DNA of 64,000 nt from Paulinella micropora. Lineage: Eukaryota; Cercozoa; Imbricatea; Euglyphida. Of the stretch, positions 40,832 to 50,040 are shown in pieces (position 1 is the stretch's first letter; every line of letters starts with the position of its first letter). The position numbers and the translations under genes are program-made. Below the pieces are notes generated by a model that was not told where the DNA came from, did not search any database, and saw nothing but the letters and a program-made list of their open reading frames with translations. The stretch spans positions 688,205 through 752,204 of the forward strand of contig BJOX01000216.1 in assembly GCA_009731375.1 (NCBI GenBank), written 5' to 3'.

Positions 40832-41835
40832 TGATGCTCCTCATGACTGGAGAGGATAGCAATAACCAAGTTAAGCTGCTGTGCAAGCGCAAGCGCCTGG
40901 CCCAGCAGAAGCGTTTGCTAGCCACGGAGCTGGGTTGCACACCTACAAAGCGTAAGCTCAGCCCGCCGGAGCCGCCGTTTGAGCCGCCCTTCCTGGTCAG
41001 CATGGACACAGCCTGCGCCGGCCAATTGCAGCAAGCCCTGCCCAGCTGGAGCTGGGCAGCCCAAGAGCACAGACATCAGTCGTGGAAATCTGAACAGGGC
41101 GCCAATAGAGTACAGTCTGACGTAGAGGCCACGTACCCAAAGCTGTTTGAATGGCTGTGCGAGATCGCGTGCGAACAAAAACTGCAACCAGAAACGTTGG
41201 TGCTCTGCGCAGAATTGCTTGCGCAATATCACACCCAGCGCGGACGAGTGAACAGAAAATCGCTACAGGCCGAGGGCGCAGCTTGCCTTTGGTTAGCCAG
41301 CAAATTCAACGAAGTCGATCCCCTCAGCTCTCAGCTGCTAGCTGACAGCGCGGGCTGGTCGTACACTCCAAAGCAGCTTCAAGGACACGAAAAGGACATT
41401 CTACTGACCACGGACTGGAATCTGCGCACGCCCAACGCAGCAGAGTTTCTCTCGGAACTGGTGGCGGACGACAGCGGCAGCAGCCGGGCTGAGCACGCCC
41501 TGACCTTACTTTTGGCTCTAACCTTTACAGACGAGTTTGCGCGCTCCAGAGCCTCCACCCTGGCCGACGCCGCCTTTCGGTTTGCTTACAACTGCGGTCC
41601 GAGCCCCGAGTGGCGGAATCCCGACGGCGGGCGGCTGTGGGCTTTGGTAGCAAAAACCCATGCCTCGCTCCAAAAGCCAGGAGAGCGCTACCAATCACTC
41701 AGGACCTGGCTCAAAAAAATCACTGTCCCCGCCGCCGACGACGGTAGGGGTGTGTGTAGGGCAACAAAAAAAAACGGGGGGTTGTTAGAAGGACGGCAAA
41801 AAGATAAAAGTGTGCGTACATATATATATATATAG
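40828..41835 (+). CDS. Cyclin
   Basis: 335 residues from the ATG triplet at 40828 (MMMLLMTGEDSNN). A longer frame to 40729 would need a GTG inside a poly-G/C foldback. The cyclin box spans about residues 95-215: YPKLFEWLCEIACEQKLQPE, TLVLCAELLAQYHTQRGRVN, AACLWLASKFNEVDPLSS, YTPKQLQGHEKDILLTTDWN, TPNAAEFLSELV. The LASKFNE and E-K-D-I-L-x-x-x-D-W-x-L elements and the conserved Lys/Glu pair used for CDK binding are present. The second cyclin fold is weaker (ALTLLLALTFTDEF). The N-terminus is basic (CKRKRLAQQKR), possibly a nuclear signal. A viral cyclin would activate a host CDK and push the cell cycle. The substrate choice is unknown. Confidence 0.87.
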   Translation: MMMLLMTGEDSNNQVKLLCKRKRLAQQKRLLATELGCTPTKRKLSPPEPPFEPPFLVSMDTACAGQLQQALPSWSWAAQEHRHQSWKSEQGANRVQSDVEATYPKLFEWLCEIACEQKLQPETLVLCAELLAQYHTQRGRVNRKSLQAEGAACLWLASKFNEVDPLSSQLLADSAGWSYTPKQLQGHEKDILLTTDWNLRTPNAAEFLSELVADDSGSSRAEHALTLLLALTFTDEFARSRASTLADAAFRFAYNCGPSPEWRNPDGGRLWALVAKTHASLQKPGERYQSLRTWLKKITVPAADDGRGVCRATKKNGGLLEGRQKDKSVRTYIYI

Positions 41836-41844
41836 ATTAAAGCT

Positions 41845-41860
41845 CCGCTAAATTTAGCGG
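41845..41860. promoter_or_regulatory. 16-bp palindrome CCGCTAAATTTAGCGG
   Basis: A perfect palindrome between the cyclin stop and the next ATG, preceded by a TATATATATATATA run (about 41819-41834). It could be a terminator-like hairpin for the cyclin transcript or part of the promoter of the membrane protein. Confidence 0.5.
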
Positions 41861-41878
41861 GGGGGGCTGTTGCTAGCA

Positions 41879-42664
41879 ATGTCCAACACGTTCTTCCTTT
41901 GTCTGTTTCTGGTACTGAGCGATTGGCTAGCGGGGGTAGCCAGAGCCACGAATATAAGTAGAGTCTACACGCTGGAGAAGGGCGATGAAACGAGTGATTC
42001 AACGACAGGGGTCTGCAGGGCCGCCGCCTCGCCGTCCACTAAATGGATCAACGACAGCTCCTCTGCCGGGGGCGTGATTTTTGGGTCCTGCAAGCCCTTT
42101 GACAAAGTCTCGGCCAAGGAATGCAGATTCTTGCGCATATTCTACTTTTTGTACAATCCTAGCTACAGCTCCAACGTGGCCAATATAACATTCCAAACCA
42201 ACGGCGACGTGGCCTGGGCTCAAGAGCCGGATGATTGCAAAGCGGGCAGACAAAGCTACGGACACGCTATTGCAAGCCAAGGGCGATCTGCACACCCTAA
42301 CCTCACTATTAGCTGGCAGGCTCACTGTAGCGGGGCCTGCGCTATTTCGTACTCCATCAGTTTTACCTGTCTTCCAAGAGACAGATATATTGCTGGTGTC
42401 ATTCTTGTAGCGCTTGCCCCCGTTAGCCTGATTGTTGCCACAGTCGTCTATTGCGTAGATGGAAATAAAAGGCGTCGCAAAGAGATTAGCTCCCATGCAT
42501 ACAGAACCAAGCTGCCATCCTATGAGAAATGTTGTGGACTAAAATTTATAAGTCAGTGCAATTATCGAATGTTTGTGTGTGCGCTGGTATTTTCCGTTGT
42601 CTCTTTACTAGCAAGTATTCTGTTGTTCCTTGTCGACTTTAAGTCTTTCCATTTTCCTTCTTGA
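41879..42664 (+). CDS. Membrane protein with signal peptide and two transmembrane segments
   Basis: 261 residues from the ATG at 41879. A TTG ten bases earlier is in frame but unnecessary. There is a signal peptide (FFLCLFLVLSDWLAGVARA), then a 140-residue Cys-rich extracellular-type domain with NDSS and NLT glycosylation sites and FGSCKPFD, SAKECRFLRIFYFLYNPSY and GACAISYSISFTC. Two membrane helices follow (GVILVALAPVSLIVATVVYC and FVCALVFSVVSLLASILLF) around a basic, Cys-containing loop. The family is not recognised. The tandem arrangement with the cyclin and a TATA-like run in between suggests its own transcript. It is probably a virion-membrane or host-membrane glycoprotein (inference). 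Confidence 0.78.
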   Translation: MSNTFFLCLFLVLSDWLAGVARATNISRVYTLEKGDETSDSTTGVCRAAASPSTKWINDSSSAGGVIFGSCKPFDKVSAKECRFLRIFYFLYNPSYSSNVANITFQTNGDVAWAQEPDDCKAGRQSYGHAIASQGRSAHPNLTISWQAHCSGACAISYSISFTCLPRDRYIAGVILVALAPVSLIVATVVYCVDGNKRRRKEISSHAYRTKLPSYEKCCGLKFISQCNYRMFVCALVFSVVSLLASILLFLVDFKSFHFPS

Positions 42665-42793
42665 CTCTGCGGAAAGAGAGAGAGATGGGGGGGGGGAGGG
42701 GGGTTTGCTACAAGAGTTTACGCGGCAAGCTCTCTCTCTCCCTCTCCCTTCCAACAAGCTCTCCTTCCATTTGTATATTCTAAATAAATAGTA

Positions 42794-43615
42794 TTGTTTA
42801 CCGAAGGAGAAAGGGGCGAGGACTTGCCAAATGTGCGGGCGAATTTTTTGGTAAGTAATGGTCTACTGGTTATTGAGCACGCAAACACATTAAGTGATCG
42901 CCCAGAGATTAAAAAAGACCGCTTCTGGTTATATCTGCGACAACGGGCGCGGCAAACCCCCGAGCCCATGCCCAGAATAGAACAAGTGGTCGGATTTTTG
43001 AATGCTGCCTCCCTTTATGCCAGCACCATTGGACAGAACTTCGACAGGTGGCCAGCCAGCCAAGAGGCCGCCAAGGCCGTACAGGAACAGTTTTCAAGAG
43101 CGACGGAGCTGTGCCTTTTGGTTGCGGCGTTGTGGTGCGGTGACATTGTGGAGCAAAAGAAGTCCTGCCCTTGTTTTTGCTGGTATAAATCACTTTCAGA
43201 AGACCCGGAAGGGCTAAATTGCAAAGCTGAAGTTCCTGATTTGCTAGGACATCAAGACAAGCCCAAGCTACAGCATCTCAAGTTGACAGATTCATTCTTG
43301 TCCCGCTGTGGTTTGTTGCAGAAGCCTGTCAAAAATGCAGACAGGCTACGGCTTACATCGTACTCAGAGAGCAAATTTTATGAGCTGCTGCACACAGGAA
43401 AACCCCGTGGAGACGACAAAGATATGCGTCATGTGTATGCGATAGTGGCATGGCAGCTGCTTGCTCTTTTACAACAACATTGTTTAGGTGCTTTACAAAC
43501 CAAGCCCCGCCCAGGCCGCGTGCACGGCCTGGAGCAAAAGAAAGGGAGGAGGTGGGGGCGGGGAGGAGGTGGGGGCGGGAAAGGGATGGTGTATGGGGGG
43601 AGAACGCATACTTAG
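42794..43615 (+). CDS. Unrecognised protein, start uncertain
   Basis: The frame is open from after a TAA at 42785 to a TAG at 43615, but the first in-frame ATG is residue 59 (42968, MPRIEQVVGFLNAAS). The upstream part (FLVSNGLLVIEHANTLSDRP) looks like protein, so a non-ATG start, a sequencing indel or an upstream exon is likely. A GTAAGT at 42851 resembles a splice donor, but I found no acceptor with workable phase. The body is helical with cysteines (CLLVAALWCGD, KKSCPCFCWYKS). The tail is Gly/Arg-rich from a G-rich tract. No family recognised. Confidence 0.6.
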   Translation: MFTEGERGEDLPNVRANFLVSNGLLVIEHANTLSDRPEIKKDRFWLYLRQRARQTPEPMPRIEQVVGFLNAASLYASTIGQNFDRWPASQEAAKAVQEQFSRATELCLLVAALWCGDIVEQKKSCPCFCWYKSLSEDPEGLNCKAEVPDLLGHQDKPKLQHLKLTDSFLSRCGLLQKPVKNADRLRLTSYSESKFYELLHTGKPRGDDKDMRHVYAIVAWQLLALLQQHCLGALQTKPRPGRVHGLEQKKGRRWGRGGGGGGKGMVYGGRTHT

Positions 43616-43689
43616 CTTAGGTCCAAAGAGAAAGTTTGCAGTGCTCTTTGTAATAAAACAAAAGAAAAAACTTCTTGCAGAAGCTTAAA

Positions 43690-44142
43690 ATGAGTGCGCA
43701 AGGTGGCTTCGAGAGTCTTCTAAGCTCCTGGCGATCCAGAATCGAATCTGCCGGTTCGCAGCTTGAGCCACAAGACGGAGAAGAAGGAAGAGAAAAGACA
43801 AGCACGGAGACAAGGCAACGCACACCGAGATTTCCCTGGCAGACCGTGCCGCCCGTACAGGCGCAAGACATACTGATTTCGCAACCAGAACCTAGCGGTC
43901 CCGTCCTCAATAGCTTCAACCAAGATGCACAGCTATGGCTGCGCACAAGGCTACAAGCCCAAGGCGTGGAGAATCGCTCGCAGGACTTGGTCCTGCGAGC
44001 TCTGAGGTATCGCAATCTACCTGATCTTCTGAAAATGACAGAAGCCGATTTGAAATACGTAATTAGCAACGTGCGACCCAAAGTCGAACCCGACCTAGCG
44101 CTAATTTTGCGAGACATCCTAACCGAAGCACGCCAGAAATAA
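43690..44142 (+). CDS. Small protein with SAM-like C-terminal domain
   Basis: 150 residues from the ATG at 43690 (MSAQGGFESLL). The first 75 residues are charged and probably disordered, with Glu/Arg and Pro. The C-terminal 65 residues are helical: AQLWLRTRLQAQGVENR, LVLRALRYRNLPDLLKMTEA, DLKYVISNVRPKVEPDLALI. The pattern of WL, then L-x-x-LLKMTEADL and a final long helix, resembles a sterile alpha motif (SAM), which mediates protein or RNA binding. The match is moderate. It lies closely before the gene at 44220 on the same strand. The antisense frame at 43617-44117 shows no protein-like features. Confidence 0.68.
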   Translation: MSAQGGFESLLSSWRSRIESAGSQLEPQDGEEGREKTSTETRQRTPRFPWQTVPPVQAQDILISQPEPSGPVLNSFNQDAQLWLRTRLQAQGVENRSQDLVLRALRYRNLPDLLKMTEADLKYVISNVRPKVEPDLALILRDILTEARQK

Positions 44143-44219
44143 GCTCAAGCCGCGACCCCCCCCCCCTCAGTCCTTTTCTTTTGCTTTCCCGTACTTATAT
44201 TGTAGATCTCTCTAAAAAG

Positions 44220-44840
44220 ATGCAGCGCCCTCTTCGCTCGCGGCTGGGCACGCTTGCACTTCTTTACCCCCAATCCCCCCTGCAGACTGTTGTCGTGGTG
44301 TTGCGCCTGGTGATCTCATGGGTCTTGGGCAACAAACACAAGCCTCAAGTCGGGGGGGGTGTCGTTGTGTATTACGCAACCGCTGCCAGTTTGTCTCGCG
44401 TGTGTCGTGCCTTTAACGCAGCGGTGGCTTGGTGTGTGGTCCCGCCGACGGCCCTGGATCGATTGCGGACGCGTATTTTTTATGGATTGCTGAAGGGCCA
44501 ACAAGAGGTTAGCTGGGACAAGGCTAAGCGCATGGTGATTTCTATGGCTATTCAGATTCCGAATCGGAATTTACACGGAAGAGAAGAATATAACAAAAGG
44601 GAAGAGGATTTGCAATCCTACTTTGAGGTGAAGCTAAAAAAGTGGCGCTGCAGCTATTGCGGAAGGCTGCGTAGCCAATTGCAGGCTCCAACCGCCCGAC
44701 TCCTGGAATTTGTGGGCCTTGAAATTGACCCGCAAGAGGTGGAAGAAAGGATCAGATATTTACAAGCAAGGCGGATGCGCAGGGGTGAAACGCGGGGCGA
44801 TAAGAGAAAAGAGCGCAAAAAAACAGCGGTAAGGACCTAA
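44220..44840 (+). CDS. Unrecognised basic protein, 206 residues
   Basis: ATG at 44220 (MQRPLRSRLG). The frame extends upstream to a TTG at 44181 but needs no such start, and a TATATTG-type AT-rich element at about 44197 fits a promoter. The middle has SLSRVCRAFNAAVAWCVVPP, somewhat like an F-box tail, then charged helices. A single CSYCGRL pair occurs near residue 145, too little for a zinc finger alone. The C-terminus is strongly basic (RRGETRGDKRKERKK), suggesting nucleic-acid binding or nuclear targeting. No family recognised. Confidence 0.65.
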   Translation: MQRPLRSRLGTLALLYPQSPLQTVVVVLRLVISWVLGNKHKPQVGGGVVVYYATAASLSRVCRAFNAAVAWCVVPPTALDRLRTRIFYGLLKGQQEVSWDKAKRMVISMAIQIPNRNLHGREEYNKREEDLQSYFEVKLKKWRCSYCGRLRSQLQAPTARLLEFVGLEIDPQEVEERIRYLQARRMRRGETRGDKRKERKKTAVRT

Positions 44841-44869
44841 TCTGGATACGAGCGGTTGTACAAAAATAG

Positions 44870-44883
44870 TTTTTAATTAAAAA
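44870..44883. terminator. TTTTTAATTAAAAA palindrome between convergent genes
   Basis: A perfect 14-bp palindrome about 30 bases after the plus-strand stop (44840) and just past the minus-strand stop (44917). A bidirectional 3' signal is likely. Confidence 0.6.
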
Positions 44884-44916
44884 GCTTGGCAAGGGCATGT
44901 GTGGGGCTCCTTTTCT

Positions 44917-45786
44917 TCAATATTGCGCAATGCATTGGCGCACCAGGGAACTTGGCAAAAAGTCTTCCAAAAGAGACAAGACCTCGGCGCGCCAGCTGCA
45001 GAGGTCCCAAAAGCCTTGTGCCTCTAGCGCTTCCAGGATCAAGACGCACTCCCCCTGGCCAGCTAATTGGCCCAGCAGGGCCATGTAGGGACCCAACAAA
45101 TAAGGCAGAGCGGAACGCAGGTTGTCCAAGACCTGGGCTTGGGCCAGAGGCGGAATTAGCGGGTATACATGTTCTAGGGTCACAGCCGGGGGCAAGGAGT
45201 GCAGTCGTCTGCACAGGAAGTCTAGCCAAAAAGCCCGCTCGCGTTCGGTAGCATTTAGGCAGGCCAGAGTGCAACGCGCGCTGTCGTGTAACATTCTGCG
45301 CTCTGCCTTTTGCCACTCCAGTTTCGCAGCTCGTTGTTCACAGGGGCTTTGCCTGTGCTTGTTGCGATAGAACCGACGCTTGCTTTCTGCGCATTCACTC
45401 GAGCAGAATTCCTGCAGCAGACGGACGCGTTGGTCGTCCCTGGTCTGCAAGGCAACGACCTCTGCGGTTAGAGCTCCCACCAGTTCTTTGTACAAAGCGT
45501 CGTTGATAGAGAACAGGACCTTGCGCGCCACGTAAATGCGACACAGGTCTCCCTCTGTGCGCCATGGAGCTTGACAACCCGCGAGTTCTTCCTGGAGCTC
45601 AGGGGTGGGGTTCTGCAACTGCTCATCGCTCGGCGCCAGGCCTCTTTTCTGTAGGCCCAACAGCAACCCGCTAAGAAGGCTCAACGCCGTGATAAGTTGC
45701 GTTGGCGCGATGCCCAGGGGGGGACTTGCGCGCTCTACAAGAGGGGGCTTCCTCCTCCTCCTCCACAGTCCCCACCCGAAACGCAT
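44917..45786 (-). CDS. Unrecognised helical protein, 289 residues
   Basis: ATG at 45786 (MRFGWGLWRRRRKPP). A basic start is followed by a possible membrane or amphipathic segment (APTQLITALSLLSGLLLGL). Long charged helices follow, including EFCSSECAESKRRFYRNKHR, LEWQKAERRMLHDSARC and ERERAFWLDFLCRR. The C-terminal third is Leu-rich (LEHVYPLIPPLAQAQVLDNL, LGPYMALLGQLAGQGECVLI). The first helical cluster, CSSECAESKRRFYRNK, has spaced Cys and His that might bind metal, loosely like plant-type CLSCE zinc motifs, but I would not assign it. It has its own AT-rich upstream region (TTAATATTGAGCTAGC on the minus strand) and converges with the gene at 44220. Confidence 0.7.
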   Translation of the reverse strand: MRFGWGLWRRRRKPPLVERASPPLGIAPTQLITALSLLSGLLLGLQKRGLAPSDEQLQNPTPELQEELAGCQAPWRTEGDLCRIYVARKVLFSINDALYKELVGALTAEVVALQTRDDQRVRLLQEFCSSECAESKRRFYRNKHRQSPCEQRAAKLEWQKAERRMLHDSARCTLACLNATERERAFWLDFLCRRLHSLPPAVTLEHVYPLIPPLAQAQVLDNLRSALPYLLGPYMALLGQLAGQGECVLILEALEAQGFWDLCSWRAEVLSLLEDFLPSSLVRQCIAQY

Positions 45787-46013
45787 GCGCCTGTGTATAG
45801 CTAGCTCAATATTAAGCTAGATAGACATACATACATCAATCATTTTATTGTTGATTTGTGGGGAAAGTACGAGGAGTGGAGGGAGGGGGGAAAGGGGTGC
45901 CCCCCCCCCCCCCTTGCCCGTTCTTCCTGGCCAAACGCGCAAACCCCTTTCTCTCCCTGGGGGGGCTTTAGGCTTTACTTACACCTTCGGCAAAATGTGC
46001 TAGAAGCAAAAGG
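45787..46013. promoter_or_regulatory. Divergent promoter region
   Basis: Between the start codons of the genes at 45786 (minus) and 46014 (plus). It has an AT-rich inverted motif, TAGCTCAATATTAAGCTA, near 45808, a TACATACATCAATCATTTTA stretch, and a C-run at 45901-45914. Confidence 0.45.
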
Positions 46014-47324
46014 ATGGGCGGAGCTCTTTCACGCAAGAACAGAGAGGCAGGCGACGGGCGCGCAGGAAACACCCCCAGGGAGACATCGGGGGGTGCAGTC
46101 GGTGGTCGGGTCGTGGAGACACGTGTGGTGATAAGTCTCGGTGGCCAGGACGCTGCTGGTGAGGAGGGGGCGGCCACGACCCTAACGTTCGCCTTGGCCC
46201 GCGCGCTCGGCTGCGCCAAGCAGGGGAGTTGTCGCTGGCTAGTCCTACAACCGGGCTACACGCTTTGGGACTACAAGGCTGCGCTAAGCCGGGATTTTGT
46301 ACGGAGCGGGGTGTGTGTGAGGCGCGGGCTGCGCGACGGAGCACTCGTAGACAAGTACCTGAGCTTCATGCTACACGACGTCGTCGGGCCCGGGCTGCTG
46401 CGTGTGCGCGCCCATGAGCGTGCTGAGCTGCTGGCCGCGCTAAGAGGGGACTTTGCAGACTTACTTCCTCCGGGGCAACAGCCAGAAGAGGCTCTTCAGA
46501 GCAATCATTTCAAGCAGCGCACGCTGCTCGCAGAGTCCGAAGCCCTCGCCCTGGCCCAGGCGCGACAAACAGGGCCAGAGCTGGAGCTTATCGTCTGGGG
46601 CATCGCAGGGGGATGGGGCAGCTGCAACAACGCTAGTAACAGAGAATTGCGCCAGGCGCTGCGGTCCTGTCTCCGCGCGTACATCCCCGTCCTGCAGGTC
46701 TTGACGCTGGACATGGGCGGCGACTTGGTGGACGAGCGTGAGCTACGAAGGCCAGACGGAGTGCAAGGACCAAACAAAAACGTGGTACTGCGCCGTGCGC
46801 TAGAGGTCGTGTTCCGCGAGTGCGCCGAGGGTGGCGTGCCAGTTCCCCCCTTCAAAATCTGCCATGTAATTCTGGGCCTAGGCTCTGGGGAAAGCGCGTC
46901 GCCCCTGGAGGCTGCAGCCAACCTTTTAACCTATCATCGACGTGTCGACCGTTCGCGGGGGCGCAAGGACCCCGAGCTCGCGGCCAAGTTATACGAAGCT
47001 TGTCTTGCACTACCAGAACTAAGACGCCTACTGGACCGTAGACAACAACCTCTAGCTGCCTGGGCAGCTTCTTACGAAATCGTGCACCGCCTGGGCCCCA
47101 CCGGTGGCACGGCCCCCGCCGAGCCCACAGAGGCAGAGCTCTGGCTCTACTTCCAGTTGTATATTAGCCAGCTGCCATCCTTCCAAGCGCTGCAAAGAAC
47201 TGAGGCCCAGCTGCCCCCCCACCGCGACGGAGTCCTCGCGGATTTTGGCTGGGATCAGGCGCACCGCCGGCTAGTCTGCGACCTGTTGGCTTCTTGCTAC
47301 GTCATTGACTTTTTACATGTTTAA
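46014..47324 (+). CDS. Predicted N-myristoylated protein, 436 residues, unrecognised
   Basis: ATG at 46014. The start MGGALSRKN fits MGxxxS myristoylation followed by basic residues, a typical membrane-targeting arrangement. After a Gly-rich linker comes a folded region: RVVISLGGQDAAGEEGAATT, CRWLVLQPGYTLWDYKAAL, ELELIVWGIAGGWGSCNNAS, YIPVLQVLTLDMGGDLVDE, FKICHVILGLGSGESASPLE. Alternating strands with Gly-rich loops suggest a Rossmann-like fold. The C-terminal 130 residues are helical. It ends VIDFLHV, and those final codons recur across the gap at 47342 and again at 55574. I do not recognise the family. Confidence 0.75.
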   Translation: MGGALSRKNREAGDGRAGNTPRETSGGAVGGRVVETRVVISLGGQDAAGEEGAATTLTFALARALGCAKQGSCRWLVLQPGYTLWDYKAALSRDFVRSGVCVRRGLRDGALVDKYLSFMLHDVVGPGLLRVRAHERAELLAALRGDFADLLPPGQQPEEALQSNHFKQRTLLAESEALALAQARQTGPELELIVWGIAGGWGSCNNASNRELRQALRSCLRAYIPVLQVLTLDMGGDLVDERELRRPDGVQGPNKNVVLRRALEVVFRECAEGGVPVPPFKICHVILGLGSGESASPLEAAANLLTYHRRVDRSRGRKDPELAAKLYEACLALPELRRLLDRRQQPLAAWAASYEIVHRLGPTGGTAPAEPTEAELWLYFQLYISQLPSFQALQRTEAQLPPHRDGVLADFGWDQAHRRLVCDLLASCYVIDFLHV

Positions 47325-47331
47325 AATCGGG

Positions 47332-47341
47332 NNNNNNNNNN
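47332..47341. other. Assembly gap (10 N) with repeated flank
   Basis: The 31 bases left of the gap repeat directly to its right with one difference, so it is probably an unmerged overlap. Confidence 0.97.
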
Positions 47342-47450
47342 CGTCATTGACTTTCTACATGTTTAAAATCGGGGGGCATGCCCAGCCCGCTGGCGCGGGC
47401 TGGAGGGAGGGCTTCGCCGGTAAGAAGGCGGCTTGGCGGTCTGTGCGTGT

Positions 47451-47513
47451 GATATGGCAGAAAAAGGCAGCGTTTCAGGCTTTTCTGGCAATACTGCATT
47501 TTTCGGTCATATC
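47451..47513 (+). repeat. Hairpin element type 1, copy 1
   Basis: Left arm GATATGGCAGAAAAAGGCAG pairs with right arm CTGCATTTTTCGGTCATATC at 17 of 20 positions. A 23-nt loop holds CAGGCTTTTCTGG. Confidence 0.75.
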
Positions 47514-47677
47514 ATTCCAGGCGCACACATGCGTAAATTTGGCGACAAATTTGGTGCAAAAAAAAGAAGTGAAAAAGAGAAAGAGAAAAATCCTCTAGCC
47601 GGAAAAAAAAACGGGGGAGGGAAAACGGAGGGAAGAGGGAAGAAAGAGGGAAGAGGGAGGGGAGAGGGAAGAGAGAA

Positions 47678-47708
<31 letters not shown>

Positions 47709-47709
47709 C

Positions 47710-47719
47710 NNNNNNNNNN
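47710..47719. other. Assembly gap (10 N) after poly-G
   Basis: Preceded by a G-run from about 47682. Confidence 0.99.
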
Positions 47720-47822
47720 TCCCATCCCCCTTCTCTCCCCCCTCCCCCTTATCTTGCCGCGGAAAGAGACCTGAGCGACCCCTGCTAAATTTGGCGCAAA
47801 GTTTTGTACGACTATGATACGA

Positions 47823-47852
47823 CCGGAAAAGGCAGTGCTTCCAGTTTTCCGG
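47823..47852 (+). repeat. Hairpin element type 2, copy 1
   Basis: CCGGAAAA pairs with TTTTCCGG around a loop of GGCAGTGCTTCCAG type. Further copies at 49045, 50561 and 54447. Confidence 0.7.
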
Positions 47853-48353
47853 TAAAACTAAGAAAGAAAGGGTCGGGGCGCGCCAAGAAAATGTAATTTA
47901 CGCTGAATTAAAGCTCGACTGCGTCCTGTCCGTACCATAGCTCGGCCACCATGCGCAAGGTCCGAAATTATGGAAAGAGGGGGGGGGGGGCGCGCTTCGC
48001 CGGTGTAAAAAATCACGCGAAAAAAGAAATCCTTGACAAAGTTTTAATCTTCGGCACTGAAAACTAAGATCGTACAAAAAAGAATCACACAAAACAAGAA
48101 ATCCTTGACAAAGCTTTAATATCGGCACTGAGAACAGGGAGCGGGAGAGGGAAAGGACAGGGGGAGAAAGTGCAAGAAAAGTCCACGCTGAATTAAAACT
48201 CGATAAAGTCTTACACTTGACACTGAAAACTAGGAGCAGAGCACCGTGCTCCAGCACGACCCTGCGGCGAATGGATGGGCGGTGGTCAATGTGCTAGGGA
48301 GTTTTGGGAGCCCACAGGGGGGGGCAGGGGGGGGGGGGGGGCCCCCCCCCCCC

Positions 48354-48363
48354 NNNNNNNNNN
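48354..48363. other. Assembly gap (10 N) after a poly-G/poly-C foldback
   Basis: Preceded by about 15 G then about 12 C. Confidence 0.99.
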
Positions 48364-48494
48364 TGAGCCCCCTGAGCCCGGGGGGCTCAAAGAACAGGGG
48401 AAGGGCAAGACTCCGGCTGAAAGAGTTCTGGCGGACTTATTGGTACTTTCTTGATGGCGCTTTTAGCGAAGGCGGCTTGGCGGTCTGTGCACGT

Positions 48495-48558
48495 GATATG
48501 GCCAAAAAAGGCAGCATTTCCAAGCTTTTCTGGCAATACTGCCTTTTTTGGTCATATC
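48495..48558 (+). repeat. Hairpin element type 1, copy 2
   Basis: Arms GATATGGCCAAAAAAGGCAG and CTGCCTTTTTTGGTCATATC pair at 19 of 20 positions, although both differ from copy 1. Confidence 0.78.
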
Positions 48559-48669
48559 ATTCCAGGCGCACACATGCGCAAATTTGGCGACAAATTTGGT
48601 GCAAAAAAAGAAGAGAGAAAGAGAAAGAAACAAATTCTCTTGCCGGAAAAAAAAGGGGAAGGGGAACGG

Positions 48670-48780
48670 AGGGAAGAGGGGAGAGGGAGGGAAGAGGGAA
48701 GAAAGAGGGAAGAGGGAAGAAAGAGGGAACAGGGAAGAAAGAGGGAACAGGGAAGAAAGAGGGAACAGGGAAGAAAAAAG
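48670..48780 (+). repeat. Purine-rich tandem repeat
   Basis: Units of GAAAGAGGGAACAGGGAA repeat about four times (48719-48775) within a longer GGGAAGAGGGA tract. A pyrimidine tract lies about 60 bases downstream. Confidence 0.7.
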
Positions 48781-49044
48781 GATGGGGGGGGGTAGAGAGG
48801 GGCGCTCCTGTTCTCTTCCCCGGGGTTTTTTCCCCCCGCTCCCCTCTCCCTTCTCTCCCCCCTCCCCCTTATCTTCCTGCTCCCTCTTATCTCCAAAGGC
48901 AAAAAAAGTGCGCATTTGCGCAACAGAAAAAAATTTTTAGCGCGCGGTTTTTCCCGCGGGAAAACGACTGCTAAAACCCCGCGGAAAGAGGCCGGAACGG
49001 CCCCTGCTAAATTTGGCGCAAAGTTTTGCATGGCTATGATACGA

Positions 49045-49075
49045 CCGGAAAAGGCAGTGCTTTCCAGTTTTCCGG
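49045..49075 (+). repeat. Hairpin element type 2, copy 2
   Basis: CCGGAAAA...TTTTCCGG, as at 47823. Confidence 0.7.
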
Positions 49076-50040
49076 TAAAACTAAGAAAGAGAGGGCCGGG
49101 GCGCGCCAAGAAAATGTAATTTACGCTGAATTAAAGCTCGACGGCGTCCTGTCCGTGCCATAGCTCGGTCGCCATGCGCAAGGTTTGAAATTATGGAAAG
49201 AGGGGGGGCGCGCTTCGCCGGTGTAAAAAATCACGCAAAAGAAATCCTTGACAAAGTTTTAATTTTTGGCACTGAAAACTAAGATCGTACCAAAAAGAAT
49301 CAGGAGAAAGTGCAAGAAAAGTCCACGCTGAATTAAAACTCGATAAAGTCTTACACTTGATACTGAAAATTTGGAGATGGAGAGAATTTATGCTGAACTA
49401 AAGCTCGACAAGGCATTACACTTGACACTTGCAACGGCACCCTCAGGCTGCTTCAGCATCCGGCCCACTCGACGGTCTTACACTTGAGCACTGAAAACTA
49501 AGAGCAGAGCACCGTGCTCTAGCACAACCCTGCGGCGAATGGATGGGCGGTGGTCAATGTGCTAGGAGTTTTGGGAGCCCACAGGTTGGGTAAGGAGGGG
49601 GCGCCCCCCCCCCCCTTCCTCTTTTTTTTTCTCTCCCCCCCCCCCGCGTCTGTTTCTGTGGTTGTCGGGCGACAAAAATTTCCTCTTTTTATATTTTTCT
49701 GACCTTGTGCACGGTGGCTGAGTTATGGCACGGACAGGGCACCGTCGGGGTCGTGAGACCCTTGTCCACCTGGTACATTGATCACCGCCCATCCATCCGC
49801 CGCAGGGTCGTGCTATAACACGGTGCGCAAGATCTGTGGAAATATCTGCGGAAATATGAAAAGTAAAAAAAACAATTTGGGATGCGTTTGCACGCGCAAA
49901 CAAGGGACGAAGGGAGGGGGGAGACAGCAGGGGACAAGGGGGGGGGGGGGAGAGGAGCACTCTCCCCAAGCACGATCTGTCTTTGCCCTTTCTCTCTTCT
50001 CTGTCTGAGAATTGTGGCGGGCTTGGCGGTCCGTGCGTGT

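Noticed and set aside
42851-42975. Intron in the gene at 42794 starting at GTAAGT
   Set aside because: The nearby AG sites give the wrong phase or create a stop codon when joined to ATG 42832.
43617-44117. 166-residue minus-strand frame
   Set aside because: Antisense of the SAM-like gene, which has a better start and a folded C-terminal domain.
46014-47324. Tubulin/FtsZ-like assignment based on Gly-rich loops
   Set aside because: No GGGTGSG-type signature and no matching C-terminal loop. The resemblance is only general.
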